64,000 nt of DNA from Brachynemurus nebulosus (lineage: Eukaryota > Arthropoda > Insecta > Neuroptera > Myrmeleontidae), in assembly GCA_035578155.1 (NCBI GenBank), contig JAPWDM010000022.1, forward strand, positions 2,109,076 to 2,173,075, in the 5' to 3' direction. A program made the translations under genes and the position numbers. Below the pieces are notes generated by a model. It had not been told where the DNA came from, did not search any database, and saw only the letters and a list, made by a program, of their open reading frames with translations. How positions within the stretch are numbered: position 1 is the stretch's first letter; the number at the start of each line of letters is the position of its first letter. This document shows positions 47,581-60,800 of the stretch, in pieces.

Positions 47581-49767
47581 GTAAGTATATGGTTATATCA
47601 AATGTTTTAGAAAATATATTGTAAATATATACGGCTGCTACAATAGTACACTTACAATAGGTTGGTAGAACTCCAAACTGACATATCTCAAACCAACTTT
47701 TTTCTGCACGACGCGGCGTAGAGCAAAAAAAAATCTATTCATCCGGTTAAGCTCAATTTTGAATATGTAATTTAGTATACCAGTGGCTATATCTGGAGCT
47801 AAAAAATTTTTATTTTAATATTTTTTTTTTTTTTTTTTGTAGAAAAACTAATGACAAAAAGTCGTATTTTTGGTATCCAAATTTCAAGAGCGTACAATTT
47901 TGTCAAAAAATTTTTTTTCTTTTCCTGTAGTTCCAGCTATAGCGACACCCATAGGTATAGACTAATGATCTTTCTTCTTTTTTTCAAATAGGTGACAGAA
48001 CTGAAATCCCCTACGCCGCCCAGGTTCATTTTTTTGAGAGTGTTCTTCGACTTTTTTTTTATAATTATAATTTTTTTATAATAATTTTTTTTTATAGCCC
48101 TATAGGTATTGAGTGGGTTAATAAACGTATTTCCACATAGTTTAATTAAGGTTTGTTCTTTCATTAATTTCACCTTTAAAAAAATCCGAAAAATACCTTA
48201 AATTTACGGCTCTAGACCACCGGCTGCCCTTAAGACAATTAGAATACCATAAAAATGGGATTGAAAATTCAGAATAAGCGACATTGGCAGGGAAGGGGGT
48301 CCTCTTAAGTTACTTATACGTCGATTCACAACAGTTTTGAAAGAGGTCGAAAGAGTAAAGAAAATTAATTGTTTATAACCAATATAACCCTCTTACCTTA
48401 CATACTAAAAGGACATAAATAGACTGTCATTAAGCCGACGTTACATGGAATGCTTTCAGTTGCCGGACAAGCAATCGTTTTCCTATACTCATTGTTACTA
48501 TTAACACATTGGCAGTGGATGATAATGTAACAATAAGTTTTTCTGAAGTTAGACTGTCATATGTAATGTTTTTATTGTGTTTGCTTTTATATGATACTTT
48601 TCGCTATCGATAACTTTGATCATAAATATCTATTGAACGGTTCAAAAATACGTGCAAAAATACATGCAAAATGTTATCTTCCTAGGCCAAAAGATTGGTA
48701 AAGAATTATGGCGGTATGATCGACGGACAACTAAACATAACCAGTTTATAAGGGTTATGAAATTTACTTTTTCGGAACCCTAAAAATCATATGCTGGTAC
48801 ACCATGTGGATCAGTTTGGAACACAGATCTTTCCTTATAAGTCAAAAATATTTGTTAATTTCTAGAATATTTTTCTTCGCATCAATGAAATGCATCCAGG
48901 TTTTTAGATTTAGTAAAATTATAAAATATTTTCCAATCTTTACAAAGCTCAAATTATTAACGAAGATGGAAATCATTCAGTGTTTCAAGTAATTTTCAAG
49001 ACCTCAATCGTAATTTGATCATGTAGCTGTTAAAATTGATACTTTTTAGCAGTACCTACCTAAATATGGGGTGGACCTTATAATCAAACTTGCAACATAA
49101 CAACTCGAAAACAACATTTGATAACTTTTTAAATTTTTTAAATTAAAATATGTAGGTACCGGTCATATGATTCATAAGAAATTTTACGTACAAAATGTGA
49201 CAACATTGTGCAAAGGAAACAAAATCGGTAAAATTTAATTTTATTTTTAAATTAAATTTTTGCACAACTTATGTGTGCAGGTACGGCCAAGTTCTATTTG
49301 ATGATTCGTTTTTACATTTGTAGATTTACACATAAGTATAAATTTCCGTAAACAGAATAAAAAACGTAAATTTCATTCCACCTCAGGCGGAACATAATGT
49401 GTCTCCAAATAGTTAAAAAAAGAGATGCTCCCGCAGGCAAGTTAATTCCATTTTGTTATAAAATTTAAATGTTTTGTTCTTTTTCGTTCATTTTCCATTA
49501 TTTTGTATCATACCCTATATATGTACATGTATTCACATATACCTACTCGAACATGATAATGCGTGTGCAAATTTCTCCACTTCCCTCATCCAGCTTATTA
49601 TGGGTGACGATGCTTGTAGAATACTTTTTGCATTAAATTTTTCTCAAATGTAATATAATAAGTTTATTATATTTACATAATTTCAATTTGGTCGTCTTCA
49701 GAAACAAAGTAATAAGTTTTCTTTTCCAATGAAATTTTTGTTTGGTTTTTAATTTTTTTTTTTTTAA
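47581..49767. other. Non-coding stretch, possibly intronic
   Basis: Includes a T run at 47817-47838 and transposon-like words (CGGCGTAGAGCAAAAAAAAA at 47722). No further exon was supported. Confidence 0.45.
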
Positions 49768-50108
49768 GTACCGAGGATGCGGATCCATAAAGCGCGTTTT
49801 TGGTTCGAACCATGAGGTAAATTTGAAGTTATTTGTGCCTTGGGAATTTTTACATTTTTTTTACATTTTTTATATTTCAAAGGGTGCATATTTTAAGTTA
49901 TCAACAATATTTTTTATTCTGTTTTGATATTTATTTGTCTGACTTGGGTCCAGAGTTCATAGTTGGCAGAGTTCAACCAGATGACTTAAGAAAATTTTAT
50001 TATATACAATGTGCCATTTACGACAAAACATACGAACAGCGACAATCGTGTATTATTTTATGTTATACCTACAGACCTTTAAAGATTAAAGTTAGCCATT
50101 AAAATAAA
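49768..50108 (+). other. Weak candidate 3' exon(s) with polyadenylation signal
   Basis: A pyrimidine tract ending TTTTAAG precedes a 48-nt open, GC-richer piece (49768-49815) that ends GAG-GTAAAT, a donor match. A separate frame to 50102 reads SDLGPEFIVGRVQPDDLRKF and IQCAIYDKTYEQRQSCIIL before a stop, with AATAAA at 50103-50108. Codon texture looks protein-like. I could not join the two pieces in phase, nor to 47390-47580. Not recognised. Confidence 0.28.
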
Positions 50109-50164
50109 ATAGTTATTGTAAATATTGATTTAAGCAAGCTTATTACAATTATTTTAAATATAAA

Positions 50165-50320
50165 TACGAGGTTGGTTTGAAAAATTCTCGAAATAAAAAT
50201 AAATATAGTTTTATTTTTCAACATATTCTCCCGTTTATTTAGGTTTTTCTAATCATTTTGGGATAATTTTGTTCAAAAGTTTTAATTTTTCGTTCAAAAG
50301 AATGCTATAAAACAACATCA
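50165..50320 (+). mobile_element. Mariner-like terminal relic
   Basis: TACGAGGTTGGTTTGAAAAA followed by TTCTCGAAATAAAAATAA and TTTTTCAACATATTCTCCC resembles the terminus of insect mariner elements. No transposase frame or second end was found. Confidence 0.4.
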
Positions 50321-50406
50321 CTACAATAGAAAAACAAATATTCGATGAGAAACATCGTAAAAACTGTCAAAACCGTTGACAGTTGCTCGTGCCGGTAATG
50401 GCATTA

Positions 50407-50934
50407 TGCCGCTGCTACACGATGCTACGAAAACCTTCCAACATTCGACGTTGGATGGTTCATAGCATCGTGTAGCCGTTGTTCGAACCTACGAGTGTCC
50501 AATGTCGAGCGTCAAACATTCGCATTTGGTCGTGTCCCGTTCGATGTCGGTATTCTTGCACCGAGTCAAAGGGATGCTTCGAACGTTTGAAGGTCAATGT
50601 TGGTTGTGTTCGTTGGTTGCGCACGACTCGTTCATGTGAAGAGAGACAACATCAGTGTATAACATTAGAGATAACATCAGACAGATAACATCTTCGTCAC
50701 GTTTGTCCCAACACATTATACAATAGAGACAACATCAGTGTATAACATTAGAGATAACATCAGACAGATGACATCGTCGCCCACTGAGTACCAACACATC
50801 ATCATTCGTATTGGATCAAACATTCGACTCACCGTGTAGCAGATACATTCGTCGCACCAACTATCGAACTTAATTGCCTCAAACGTTCGATCGAATGTTG
50901 GAAGGAACGTTCGTAGCATCGTGTAGAAGCCGCT
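50407..50934. mobile_element. GC-rich MITE with CTACACGATGCTACGAA ends
   Basis: GCCGCTGCTACACGATGCTA (50408) is matched inverted at 50905-50933, with TIRs of about 40 bp including TTCCAACATTCGA. TTA flanks both sides (50404-50406, 50935-50937), a possible 3-bp duplication of the PIF/Harbinger type. The centre holds two copies of an 83-bp tandem repeat (AGAGACAACATCAGTGTATA at 50641 and 50724). Non-coding. Confidence 0.65.
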
Positions 50935-51371
50935 TTAGAAAAAGCATGGTTTTGTTAGTAAAAGCAAAGAGGTTTGTTTCTTAAATAGACCATTTTTGAC
51001 TATAAATTATTAATTATTGATTGTATTAAGTGCGTACTACTAATTGATTCTTTTGAAAAATTGGGAAAAAAATTAGTATCAATAAATCTGAATTGGTAAA
51101 GTCAAAATAAAAGGACACCAATGGCAAATATGCTATATAAACTCAGAGTACTCGTACAATATAAGACTTAGGAATTTTCTGCAATCTATCCTGTGCAGTA
51201 GGTACTTACCTTCAAAGGATCGTTCTATATGCATTTCTATATTTATCTAAAGTCTTTTTACGAATTTATCTTGCTACTCTTCTTTATTTCATTAAATCAA
51301 AATGTACACCTTCTTGTATAACTTCACACATAAAAAAATTCAGTACACCGGAACACAATAAAAGGAAAAAC

Positions 51372-51440
<69 letters not shown>

Positions 51441-52103
51441 GACTTGTATAATATCTATCTAATTCGCTAACGAAGCCAAACAATAAGACATTAATGGAAT
51501 TATACACAATATAGTAGTATTATAATGAACGGAAGTAGAGAGCGAGCAGAAGACAAAAGATGAAAAAATTCGTATATTTCATAATTAATTGTTATTTTTA
51601 TACAATTAGCTTAATAATTAATATTATAAAATGAGAAAAAAATACAATATTTTTTAACAATTCTTAATCAGGTGTACGTTTTATTAATATTTTATTAAAG
51701 GATTTTGTGGAATATTGTTAGTATGTTATTTATAGCATTAAATGTTCAAATAGTAAAAGACAAAAATATTAAATAAAATTATCATTGTCTTTTTTTGGAA
51801 GTTATCAATCGGACATCCTGACTTAATGTTAGCTATACATATTCACATACATATTGTTTTCCTAAATACCTATTAGTTAGGTATTTTGGTATTTTACGTT
51901 GATTAAACAATTTCATAGTGGAGGAGTGAAAAGTAAGTTGATAAAATACTTAATGAGTTATATGTACTTGTGCCGAGAAAAAAATCCGAAACTCAATAAA
52001 TTTTTTTAAACTAAAATTTTTTAAGTAGGTAGTTAAATTACAAAAAATACTGAAACAGAAATTTTACAGTCTATAATCTAAAACATATTTTCATTTGGGA
52101 GCC
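50935..52103. other. AT-rich non-coding stretch
   Basis: Holds the (TA)n tract at 51374-51436. No gene was supported. Confidence 0.5.
51374..51436. repeat. (TA)n microsatellite
   Basis: Pure TA run of about 63 bp. Confidence 0.9.
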
Positions 52104-52811
52104 TAACGCGCCTTTCGCGTTGTACGGTTTTCGCGTTGTACGGTAAAAAACCGTACGACTTTTTGCCATGGTATTGTAGCCTATACATTTTACGATTATT
52201 TGCCGTTGTAAACTAAATATCTTCATTTGATTTGCAACATCATGCAAGTAACAAGTGTGATTAAAGTTAATTCTATAAATCAGAGGAAATAGAAACTAGG
52301 ATTATTTATAAACACACTCTTTGAACACCTGAAAAATGACGAAAATAATTTTTTTTAAATATTTTCGTATGTGATTAATCAATTACATCTCCTTTGATTA
52401 GTTAATTAGCGAACTTAAGGATTGGTCAAAACGTTAAAACACACAATTTCAAAATTATATACAATCAATTTATGAAAATGCTCGTTCTCGCATTTGACAT
52501 TAATTTCATCCATATCACAAATAAAATTAATAATTAACATGAAATTCAACAAAATAATGTTACTGCCGTACGTTAAAAAACCGTCTAATGTGAAAGCATC
52601 GATTTAATTACATACACTACTTAGTTAAAAACGGCGTAGGGCAACCGTCAAGTGCAGTGGCAAGAGACGGCTGCTACACGGCACGGCAACGGCATTTTAC
52701 CGTGACCGTATAATGTGAAAGGTCCCATCCTCTTATTCACTCCACTGAAAAAATGCTACCGTACGGTTTTTTACTGTACGGCAAAAACCGTATAATACGA
52801 AAGGAGCGTAA
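52104..52811. mobile_element. MITE with TAA flanks and repeated CGTACGGTTTT motifs
   Basis: The core 52107-52808 starts CGCGCCTTTCGCGTTGTACG and, inverted at the right, CGCTCCTTTCGTATTATACG; inverted similarity runs about 55 bp. TAA flanks both ends, consistent with PIF/Harbinger-type insertion. The interior repeats GTACGGTAAAAAACCGTAC and contains GGCTGCTACACGGCACGG, similar to the end of the MITE at 50407. Non-coding. Confidence 0.65.
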
Positions 52812-54340
52812 GTAAGCATGATTTCCCAAAAAGTACTATAACGGCTGTTTTCAAATTCTTTAGCTTATATTTTTTTATTATAATGGGATTAATAAATTGG
52901 AACAAAGGATTAATAAATTTTTTGTTTTGTTTTTGAGGTGTAAGATTCTTATCAAAAGTCATCTTTTTGCTTACAATATTCGTTTTATATTTTTTTTTTT
53001 GTTATAATAAAAGAAAAAACTAATTACACTAAAGAAAAGCTACAACAAAAAATAACTGTACAACATTTCATAACAATCGATGGAGTAGTTTTCAGAAATC
53101 ATATTCATCGTATCTGTATTTTTTATTAACGTGTTGACGGACCTATATAAACCTATAATGATGAAACGACAAACTGGTACCATATTTTGACAATTACTAT
53201 ATTTTAAATGGAATTTTTGACGTGGAACAGCGTTATGTCAGAGTTAGTCAACTTTCTTCTGACGCCGTACGACAACTATGACCGTCACCTATTAAAAAAT
53301 GTGTCTTTAAAAAAACACGTTTAAAGTTTTAAGTATAATTTTTATAAGCAAAAATGCAAAGATATTTTTTTAACTTAAACAGAGTCGATTGCTCTATTAT
53401 GGATAATCTAAATTACATAACAATTATGATGAAATATTTAATTTTTCAAACTTTCACCTAAAAAATATACTTTAATATTTAGGTGTGAATTTGACAAATT
53501 AGATAACACCATCTAAACGTGTCAAATAGCTTCATTTAACAGCGGAAGTTGTGGCAGAGTCTGAGGCATTTTACTCGAAGTCACTTTCTTTACATGTAAG
53601 TACATAACTCTCGAAATAATACTACAATGCTTATGAAATTTTATGGGAATTTAGTTGATATGATTTACTCAAAGATTGTCCAATAAAATACATAAATGTG
53701 TCAGAAAAAAAAATTCGTGCACAAAGTTCAAGCTAAGTACTCTGACAATGCAAAGATACCGGAAAATTACATGTATAAACGACTGCCGTCAAACAGCTCC
53801 TAGGTTTTAATTTTTGTAATAATTATACGACATATTCTGTAGGTATAGTTTTGTCAATATTTAAATGAGATGGCTTTTCAAGTACGGCAATAATCAGCAG
53901 TATTGTTCGCAGCGTGTTACCTACTTATCTATATGAATGCAAAAAGAAACCGTCGCTTGTAAAACAGGTAACAAATTTAAATACAATTGGCATTAACATA
54001 GGGTGGTATTTGTTGTAAGCAATAAAATAATTTAACATCTTGAAAGTTTATGGTCACTAATACACCCTCTCGAAAAGTCATCCCAAAAATTGTTGGAAAA
54101 GGTATACATAGGTATAAACGTACATACATAATATATACATTAGGTCAATACACAGACAAGAAATAATAAAACCAAGTTATTGTAATATTTATTATGATGC
54201 ATATATGTGATGTCCGGTAAATGTTAGTGTATTAGGAAACAGTGAGGACAGTGGACATAGACGGACATACGCAGGTACAATCCAACATATTATACACACA
54301 AAACAATAAGTAGGTATTTGAATACGCTCGCTCTTTTGTC
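52812..54340. other. AT-rich non-coding stretch
   Basis: No gene or repeat pair could be supported; it would be upstream of the promoter-like block. Confidence 0.5.
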
Positions 54341-54378
54341 ATATGTGTGTATGTGTGTGTGTGTGTGTGTGCGTATGT
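54341..54378. repeat. (TG)n microsatellite
   Basis: TATGTGTGTATG followed by an uninterrupted TG run and CGTATG. Confidence 0.85.
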
Positions 54379-54379
54379 T

Positions 54380-54780
54380 ACTAAAGAGCGGCCGAGTAGG
54401 TAATCCAGGACTACGCGCATTCACAAAAAGCGAGACTCAAACTCATCGCTTTTGCTCATTCACATACAAATACACGCGTGTGAGACGTCGCGATGCAACG
54501 TAAAACAACACGGTAGTGGCATATTCATCATCGTCAGAAGGCCGCGATTGTCCGTCCACTCACTCAAATACTCACTCACTCATACACTACTCATAACTCT
54601 CGGCTCTACATATACTGTACTGTGCGGCTCACTCCAGAAAGCGAACGCAGTCCATAGACGGACGACGTGAATATGTTAGTAACAAAACGGCACTGATGCC
54701 GTACGTTCGCTACGTTTACAGCCATTCACATTGTTGTCGTCGAATACGTTCGACAAGAATCGAGACGATTTAAAAGCAAT
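54380..54780 (+). promoter_or_regulatory. CpG-rich promoter-like block
   Basis: In strongly AT-rich DNA this 400-bp block is dense in CpG (for example CACGCGTGTGAGACGTCGCG near 54473 and GTCGTCGAATACGTTCGACA near 54735). It has CACTCACTCA runs and AGACG words compatible with downstream promoter elements. It lies 0.5-0.9 kb upstream of the probable first coding exon. I could not fix a transcription start or a non-coding first exon; GAGTAG-GTAATC at about 54397 is one possible donor. Confidence 0.45.
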
Positions 54781-55187
54781 TTTTGTTAGAAACATTTGCT
54801 TGTTAATTTTTTCTGTTAAAAGGCAATTAAGTTTATTTGAATCAAAATGTTCTGTTGAAATTACTTTAAAGCATATTTTAAAATTATAACTGAAAATAAT
54901 TTATTAATTAGAGTTTAACTAAATAATTATTTATTTAATGATTAAAAGTATTTACTAAAAACATTGTTATCATTAATTTTTAATTTATTCGTCAAATACT
55001 TATTTAAAAAAAAAAAAAAAAGAAAAGAAAAAAAACATTTAATAATTTTTGAAGACTGTGATTCTGTTTCAAATGTGACTTGTTAATGATTTTTTTTTAT
55101 GGATGTAATCCTATTAATGATGTTAACAAGTGTAATAATAAAATTTGTTATGTCTCTGATAAATTGACTCAAGTCGCTTGATTTCAG
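54781..55187 (+). other. Probable 5' untranslated or intron sequence
   Basis: AT-rich, no ORF. It ends TTGATTTCAG at 55178-55187, a good acceptor. Confidence 0.35.
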
Positions 55188-55384
55188 TTATTTGTTTTGG
55201 TCATTATATATTAGTGCTTTATTGAACACATTTTTTTTTTTGACATAATGTCTAATACATCGTTAAGTAGTGGTAATGCACAGTCTTCCGCGACATTGAC
55301 CGCGACTACTAATTCTCAGGCTTCAGGAATTGGTATGTCAACAGTATCGTCCTCAACAACAAGTTTGGTGGACTCTACAAGCAG
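55188..55384 (+). CDS. Probable first coding exon of a host gene (partial)
   Basis: The acceptor TTGATTTCAG precedes 60 nt of leader and ATG at 55248. The frame then reads 45 codons plus two bases to a strong donor, AG-GTAAAT, at 55385. The peptide starts MSNTSLSSGNAQSSATLTAT and is Ser/Thr-rich with no hydrophobic segment, typical of a disordered N-terminus. If unspliced the frame stops at once (AGG TAA). Codons are far more mixed and GC-rich than the surroundings. The gene identity cannot be told from this; later exons would lie beyond the window. Confidence 0.6.
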
Positions 55385-57252
55385 GTAAATTATATGATTA
55401 AATGCTTAAATGAAAACCGCTTTGAAATAATGATTAATAACAACTAGCTATTTTTTAAAATTAGAAATAATAATGTAATATTATGTTTGCTATAGATCAA
55501 AAAAATTCTGATAAAATTGAATTTCTTTGAATTTGAGTCCGTTTATTTGATAATACAAATTTTTATGTCTGGTTACTAACCGGACATATGTATGTGCACA
55601 ACAGATTTGAAAGTGACATGCTATTTAAGGTCAGGGGTGCCACTATCGTGTAAAATACCCATGAGCATGGGAATAATATCAAGAAGTTCAGTGTCAGATT
55701 TGAAATTATATTATTTTTTTACAAATAGCAATTATTTGACAGCGGAAATACGTAATATTATTTGACAGGCTAATATAATTTTGGTGTTTTCTGATTTACC
55801 GGCATTATATTCAGTCAGTCCTAACAGTTAATAGAGTTTCCGTCTGCCATAAAAAGGACCCTACGTATTCCCTTATTGTAACCAAAATTTTTTTTTATAA
55901 TTTTTTTTTTTTTTTTTTTTTTTTTGTTGAAGAAAATTACGGTTTATTATTTTTTTAAAATTTCCCACACTTTATTCTTTTTTAACTTAATAACTTTTTT
56001 CTAAATTTTAATGCATTTAAAATAATTATAATAATAAAAGTTCTGCTCGAAAAATGTCGTAGTATTTTTACTACCAAAGTTCCCACCACCACCACCACCA
56101 GTAACTTAGAATGTAACTTTTGAAATTTTAGTTATGAATGATTAATGAGACTAAAAATCATGAAGAGGTCTTTTCTTAAGCGAAGGATTAATTCCTATAA
56201 GTGAAGAGATAAGTATTTTCTATATAATGAACTTGTTTGCTATTTTTTTGAAAATTTTTAATTTAAATTTTTAACTTTTGATCTGTTATCTTCATCGTGT
56301 TTATATTATTCTTTTTTTTTGATGATGGCAATTTTAAGTGTTTAAACTATCAATACTGGAACATTTGTAGTGTAGTATTTTTTTGTTAAATTCTGCTTTT
56401 GATTACCTGAGTGTGAAAAACAACAGAAGAATTAAATCCAGTATCCATATATTGTGCGATAACGCAAGAAAGAAATAATGTATATAGAGGGCAATGAACC
56501 GAAAGATATTTTTAGTTTATCCTTTTTTTAACAAAAAAAAAATGTGCTTACTATTCCTAAAATTTTATTCATTTTGCAGACTGAGTTTTGAAAATTTTTT
56601 AGAAAAAACGATTAATTTCCGAGGCTAATAATCTGGGCTTAACAAATTTATGATGAAAATATTTATGTTTGCAATAAAAAATCACTTTAAAAGAAATAAA
56701 TTTTTCGATCAGTGAAACAACATAAAATCTGATCATATTTTTTTCGACTTTAGTTTAATATATTATATTATGTTCATAAAAAAAATACTGATGAAAATGT
56801 GTAGGGGAGATGGATATGAATAATGAAAATTGCTATTTAATTAAATTTCAGATTTATATTTAATTATTGTAATTATAAAATTAGTAACATTTAATTAAAT
56901 TTTAAATATTTTGAATTAAAAGGTTTTCCTTTATTATTTCACTTTTTTTTTTGTTTTCGTAGAAAAGTTTGCAAAGAAGCAATTTATGGGATCATGTTCG
57001 GTCAAATAGATAAAAAAAATTTGTAGCTGTACCAATAAAAACTACGGTTTTAAGCTTTTACTATCTCATTTTACAGAATTACTAGCCTCCAGTTTTTCAG
57101 AGAAATAAAATGTGTATCTAACTTAGACATGTAATTTTCGTTATAATTGTCATATTGTTTTAGTTTTGATATGTATATATTCAGAATTTTATCGCGCATC
57201 ATTTAATAATGTTTGAAGTTATATTCGGTGTATATATAAAAAAAAATACATG

Positions 57253-57253
<1 letters not shown>
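55385..57253. other. Intron-like AT-rich DNA
   Basis: T runs (55887-55925) and a short CCA/CAC triplet run (56083-56102). No second exon was recognised. Confidence 0.45.

Positions 57254-57327
<74 letters not shown>
57254..57327. repeat. (TA)n microsatellite
   Basis: Pure TA run of about 74 bp. Confidence 0.9.
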
Positions 57328-57333
<6 letters not shown>

Positions 57334-57360
57334 CATAAAAAATTCATGCTACAATATATA

Positions 57361-57810
57361 TCCGTTTAAACCCGGACATATCAGTTTCTTACACTATAGC
57401 CGCGATTCGCACCAGCTGTAACTCCCACTATCCATAGGTTATATTCCCGTCAGAATTACGCGGTTTATACCTCCTTCTGGTGTCATATCGTATGTTTACT
57501 TCATAGAGAGGTATACTATGCATTGACCCCTCTTCCTTCCCATAAAATGTTTTGAGGTCTTTGACAGGTTCAAAGACATCAGACGATATAAAACACTGTC
57601 CTGTAAGACAGTGGGTGTAAACCCGGACACTTACTAATTATTTTTTATTTTTTATTTTACTTACAATGAAACAATTGGGTCAGGGATATAACAAATAATA
57701 TACACTCTTTCTTATGGTGATACTTTTATTGGTGATATCTACGAAGGAAACATATATAAACATAAAAATAACCGAAAAATTGTAAAAAAGTGTCCGGGTT
57801 CAGCCGATTT
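57361..57810. repeat. Repeat with AAACCCGGACA motifs, possible MITE
   Basis: CCGTTTAAACCCGGACAT (57362) is matched inverted by GTGTCCGGGTTCAGCCG (57790), and a direct copy GTGTAAACCCGGACACTT lies at 57615. The first 270 bp are richer in GC than the flanks. No target duplication was fixed. Confidence 0.4.
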
Positions 57811-60800
57811 TACGGTACGTATAATACATTTTTAATTTCTGGCTTCTTTGGGGCCTAACACAGTAATGCCTCGGTGAAAGCCGCATATGCTCAAATCGGT
57901 TTGATTGCCGTACTTTCTCTTGATTAGATAGATTTTTTTTGTTTTATAGCCTATAAGGATGAGACAGTAAAAGATTATCCTATAGGCGACCACGGATTTT
58001 TCAGTAAACTGAGTTACTATTGACAAACCTATTATCTTTCTTGATGGTTAAGATTGTCAATATGGAAATTAGTTCTTTTCTCTAACATTAATAGCGCAAT
58101 TTAACTCATTTTAAACAGCATATAAAAAGTAAAATTTTCTTTAACATCATAAGTAATCATTAAACCGTTAAAAGGTAAATATGTAAAATTAACATTTTCA
58201 ATATAGTAGTTTGTGAGTAGCAAATTATGTTTACTCTCCAGCATTCTCACCAAAATTTTAAAATCGAAGTCCCATTTAAGGAAAATTTTCGAGTTCAGAT
58301 TAGGTGAAATCTTTATATTTAATATTTCTATTTGATTCTCTATCAAAATTTAAATGGTAAACTTTAATTTATTTATTGTAGCTATTTAAAGAAAACAATT
58401 TTTGAGTTAAAAAACTTTTTTTGTCGGTTTAGTTCTAAGGAATTGGTAAATGTAGTTAATAATGGATCATATTATAATATTATATACATAGGTATATACC
58501 AACTAAATTCATTATAAATTTCTATTAAATAATACCATTAACGGCAACAAAACTGCAAATTTAATTTCCCTCATGAGACAACTAAAATTATTTCATTAAA
58601 TAAATATATTTATTTCAACAAAAGAACTTTAAACGAAGGTCAGGACCTATTAATAACCTAATAAACAAAACCAAACAAAAGTTACTTGCTTACTATTATT
58701 TCCATTATAAAATAAAACATTAAGTAGGATAAATACATTAATATTCATAAACCAGTTTAACTAACTATCTATGTAGTTGTTCTAAAAGGACTATGGTATA
58801 ATAGTAAAACTGGCAGGATAATAATATTATAATAAATATCTATATATACAAATTAATACACCATATTATTGTGTACCCATATATGGGTACCACCCAAAAA
58901 CGATATGATTCAGAAGCCAAAGTTCATTAATGTGGCAAAGCAAGACATCTACATATACACGTAGATGGTGCTAGATGCTAGATACTGGATGTTCTTGTAA
59001 ATGTATGTAGTGTAATGCACGATATTTTACTTAATTCCTGGGTATTAATTAGTTGTACGAATTCATTACAATTAGTCAAGTTTACAACAATTTAGCCATT
59101 TTATACTACTACACAACTGTGCAGAAATATTCAAATACTCCAAATACTTTCAAATTGCAATTTTATATCTCGTATTGGTAAAAATATATTTCCTAATTCG
59201 AAAAATTTCCCAGTTTTTGGCTAGTAATTAATTATGAACTTTGATGACCAAAAATCATTTGAGTGGGTAACAAACTCGAATGAATTTTCATGAACACATG
59301 AACTTTCTTCAATTTTTCTAAGTATTTCGGAAACAGCGAGGGATATATCAGACAAATCGATATATCTTTTTATGTTTTCCTTTCAGAACCAACTTTAAAA
59401 TTTCAAACTTTGCAATTCATGTTAAAGTTACTCTATTTACTTATTTTGCAAATTTCATTAGTTAGCAATTTAATTTTAAAATTAACTTATTTTCTGTTAC
59501 CATAAAACGTTTTTTTCTTTTTTATAGAAATAACAGTTATGTTCTTTTTTTAATTTTTTTTGCTCCGAAAATAGGTTTACGATTTAGCTGATGTCAAACT
59601 AAAATAATGATAGTTTTTTTCAGTAGGATCATTATTAATGTTCATATGAAAAAATATTTTTTTGCAATTTTAAATAAGAAATTAAGCATTATAGTTGCGT
59701 ATGACGGCATAAAGATTAGATACTAATATTGTGCTCTGGAGCAAATTTTACTCTAACGTCTCACTCTCAAAAATACTCTTTTTTTCAAAAAATACAGGAG
59801 AGTAGATGTTAGGGCATTCTTGACACTCTACAAGTCTCTAGACGTTAGATAGTGCCTTCTTAATCATACAAGACTTGACTGGGGCATAAGCTCGCGTTTA
59901 ATGACCTATCTACGTGAAACGGAAGCTTAAACCCGACCCACACTATTCATTCATTCATTGAAATCTAATTTTTTTTTTTTAAATGCAAAATTTTTAACAC
60001 TAAGGAAGGATATAACATTTATTTACTTCTCTGTATGATCCCAAGCTGGGTTATAACGTGACAGTCGACATAGTATCAATGGGTGCTTGGAAATGATATC
60101 AACAGTCATGCTAATGAGACACAAAAAAAAATTGTTTTTCTGCTCCTGTTGAAGAACACGCTCATTACACATCCATTAATTGTTGAGAAAGTTAGGTATT
60201 ATTCAAAGATGTGGAGGAATGATCACTACTCAATACCTTTCGACCAATGAAATCACAGTATAAACCATTATTCAATGGGCTTGCGTTTGTTTTGTGAATA
60301 ATATTTCTCTACGTTCTAATTTCATATATGTAACATGTAAGTAAACAAAACAATTTGAATTTTATTTTGATCGTTTCCGTAGAGACATAATATACAAACA
60401 TTTAATGAAATTAGAGATCGATTAAAAATTTTATTGTATTTATTTAATATTTATATTCATTGTTATTTAAATCAAAAAGGGAGAAAGTCGTAGAAAAATT
60501 ATATTCTACTCGCTTGCAATGGCTATTACTCACTCAGATGTATTACGACACTCGCCTCTTAAACTCGGCTCGTGTCGCAATTTCATCTTCGTGAATAATA
60601 GCTATCATCACCAGCTCGTTGAATAATGTACTGTTGAGAGTAATGATTGTCCTTGTTAATGATAACATCGTTGATGAGATATTCTTGTTATTCTACTAGG
60701 CGAGGATCGAGAGTGACTATGGACGAATCAAAAAAATGATATTTGATATAACTTGAGCTAGTACTTGTGGGAAAATTGTACGACAAATTGGTTTATTTTG

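Noticed and set aside
56083..56102. CCA/CAC triplet run as a coding repeat
   Set aside because: No open frame or splice context; simple triplet microsatellite.
58873..58890. 18-bp palindrome GTACCCATATATGGGTAC as an operator
   Set aside because: Isolated perfect palindromes of this size are expected in such AT-rich repetitive DNA; nothing around it supports regulation.
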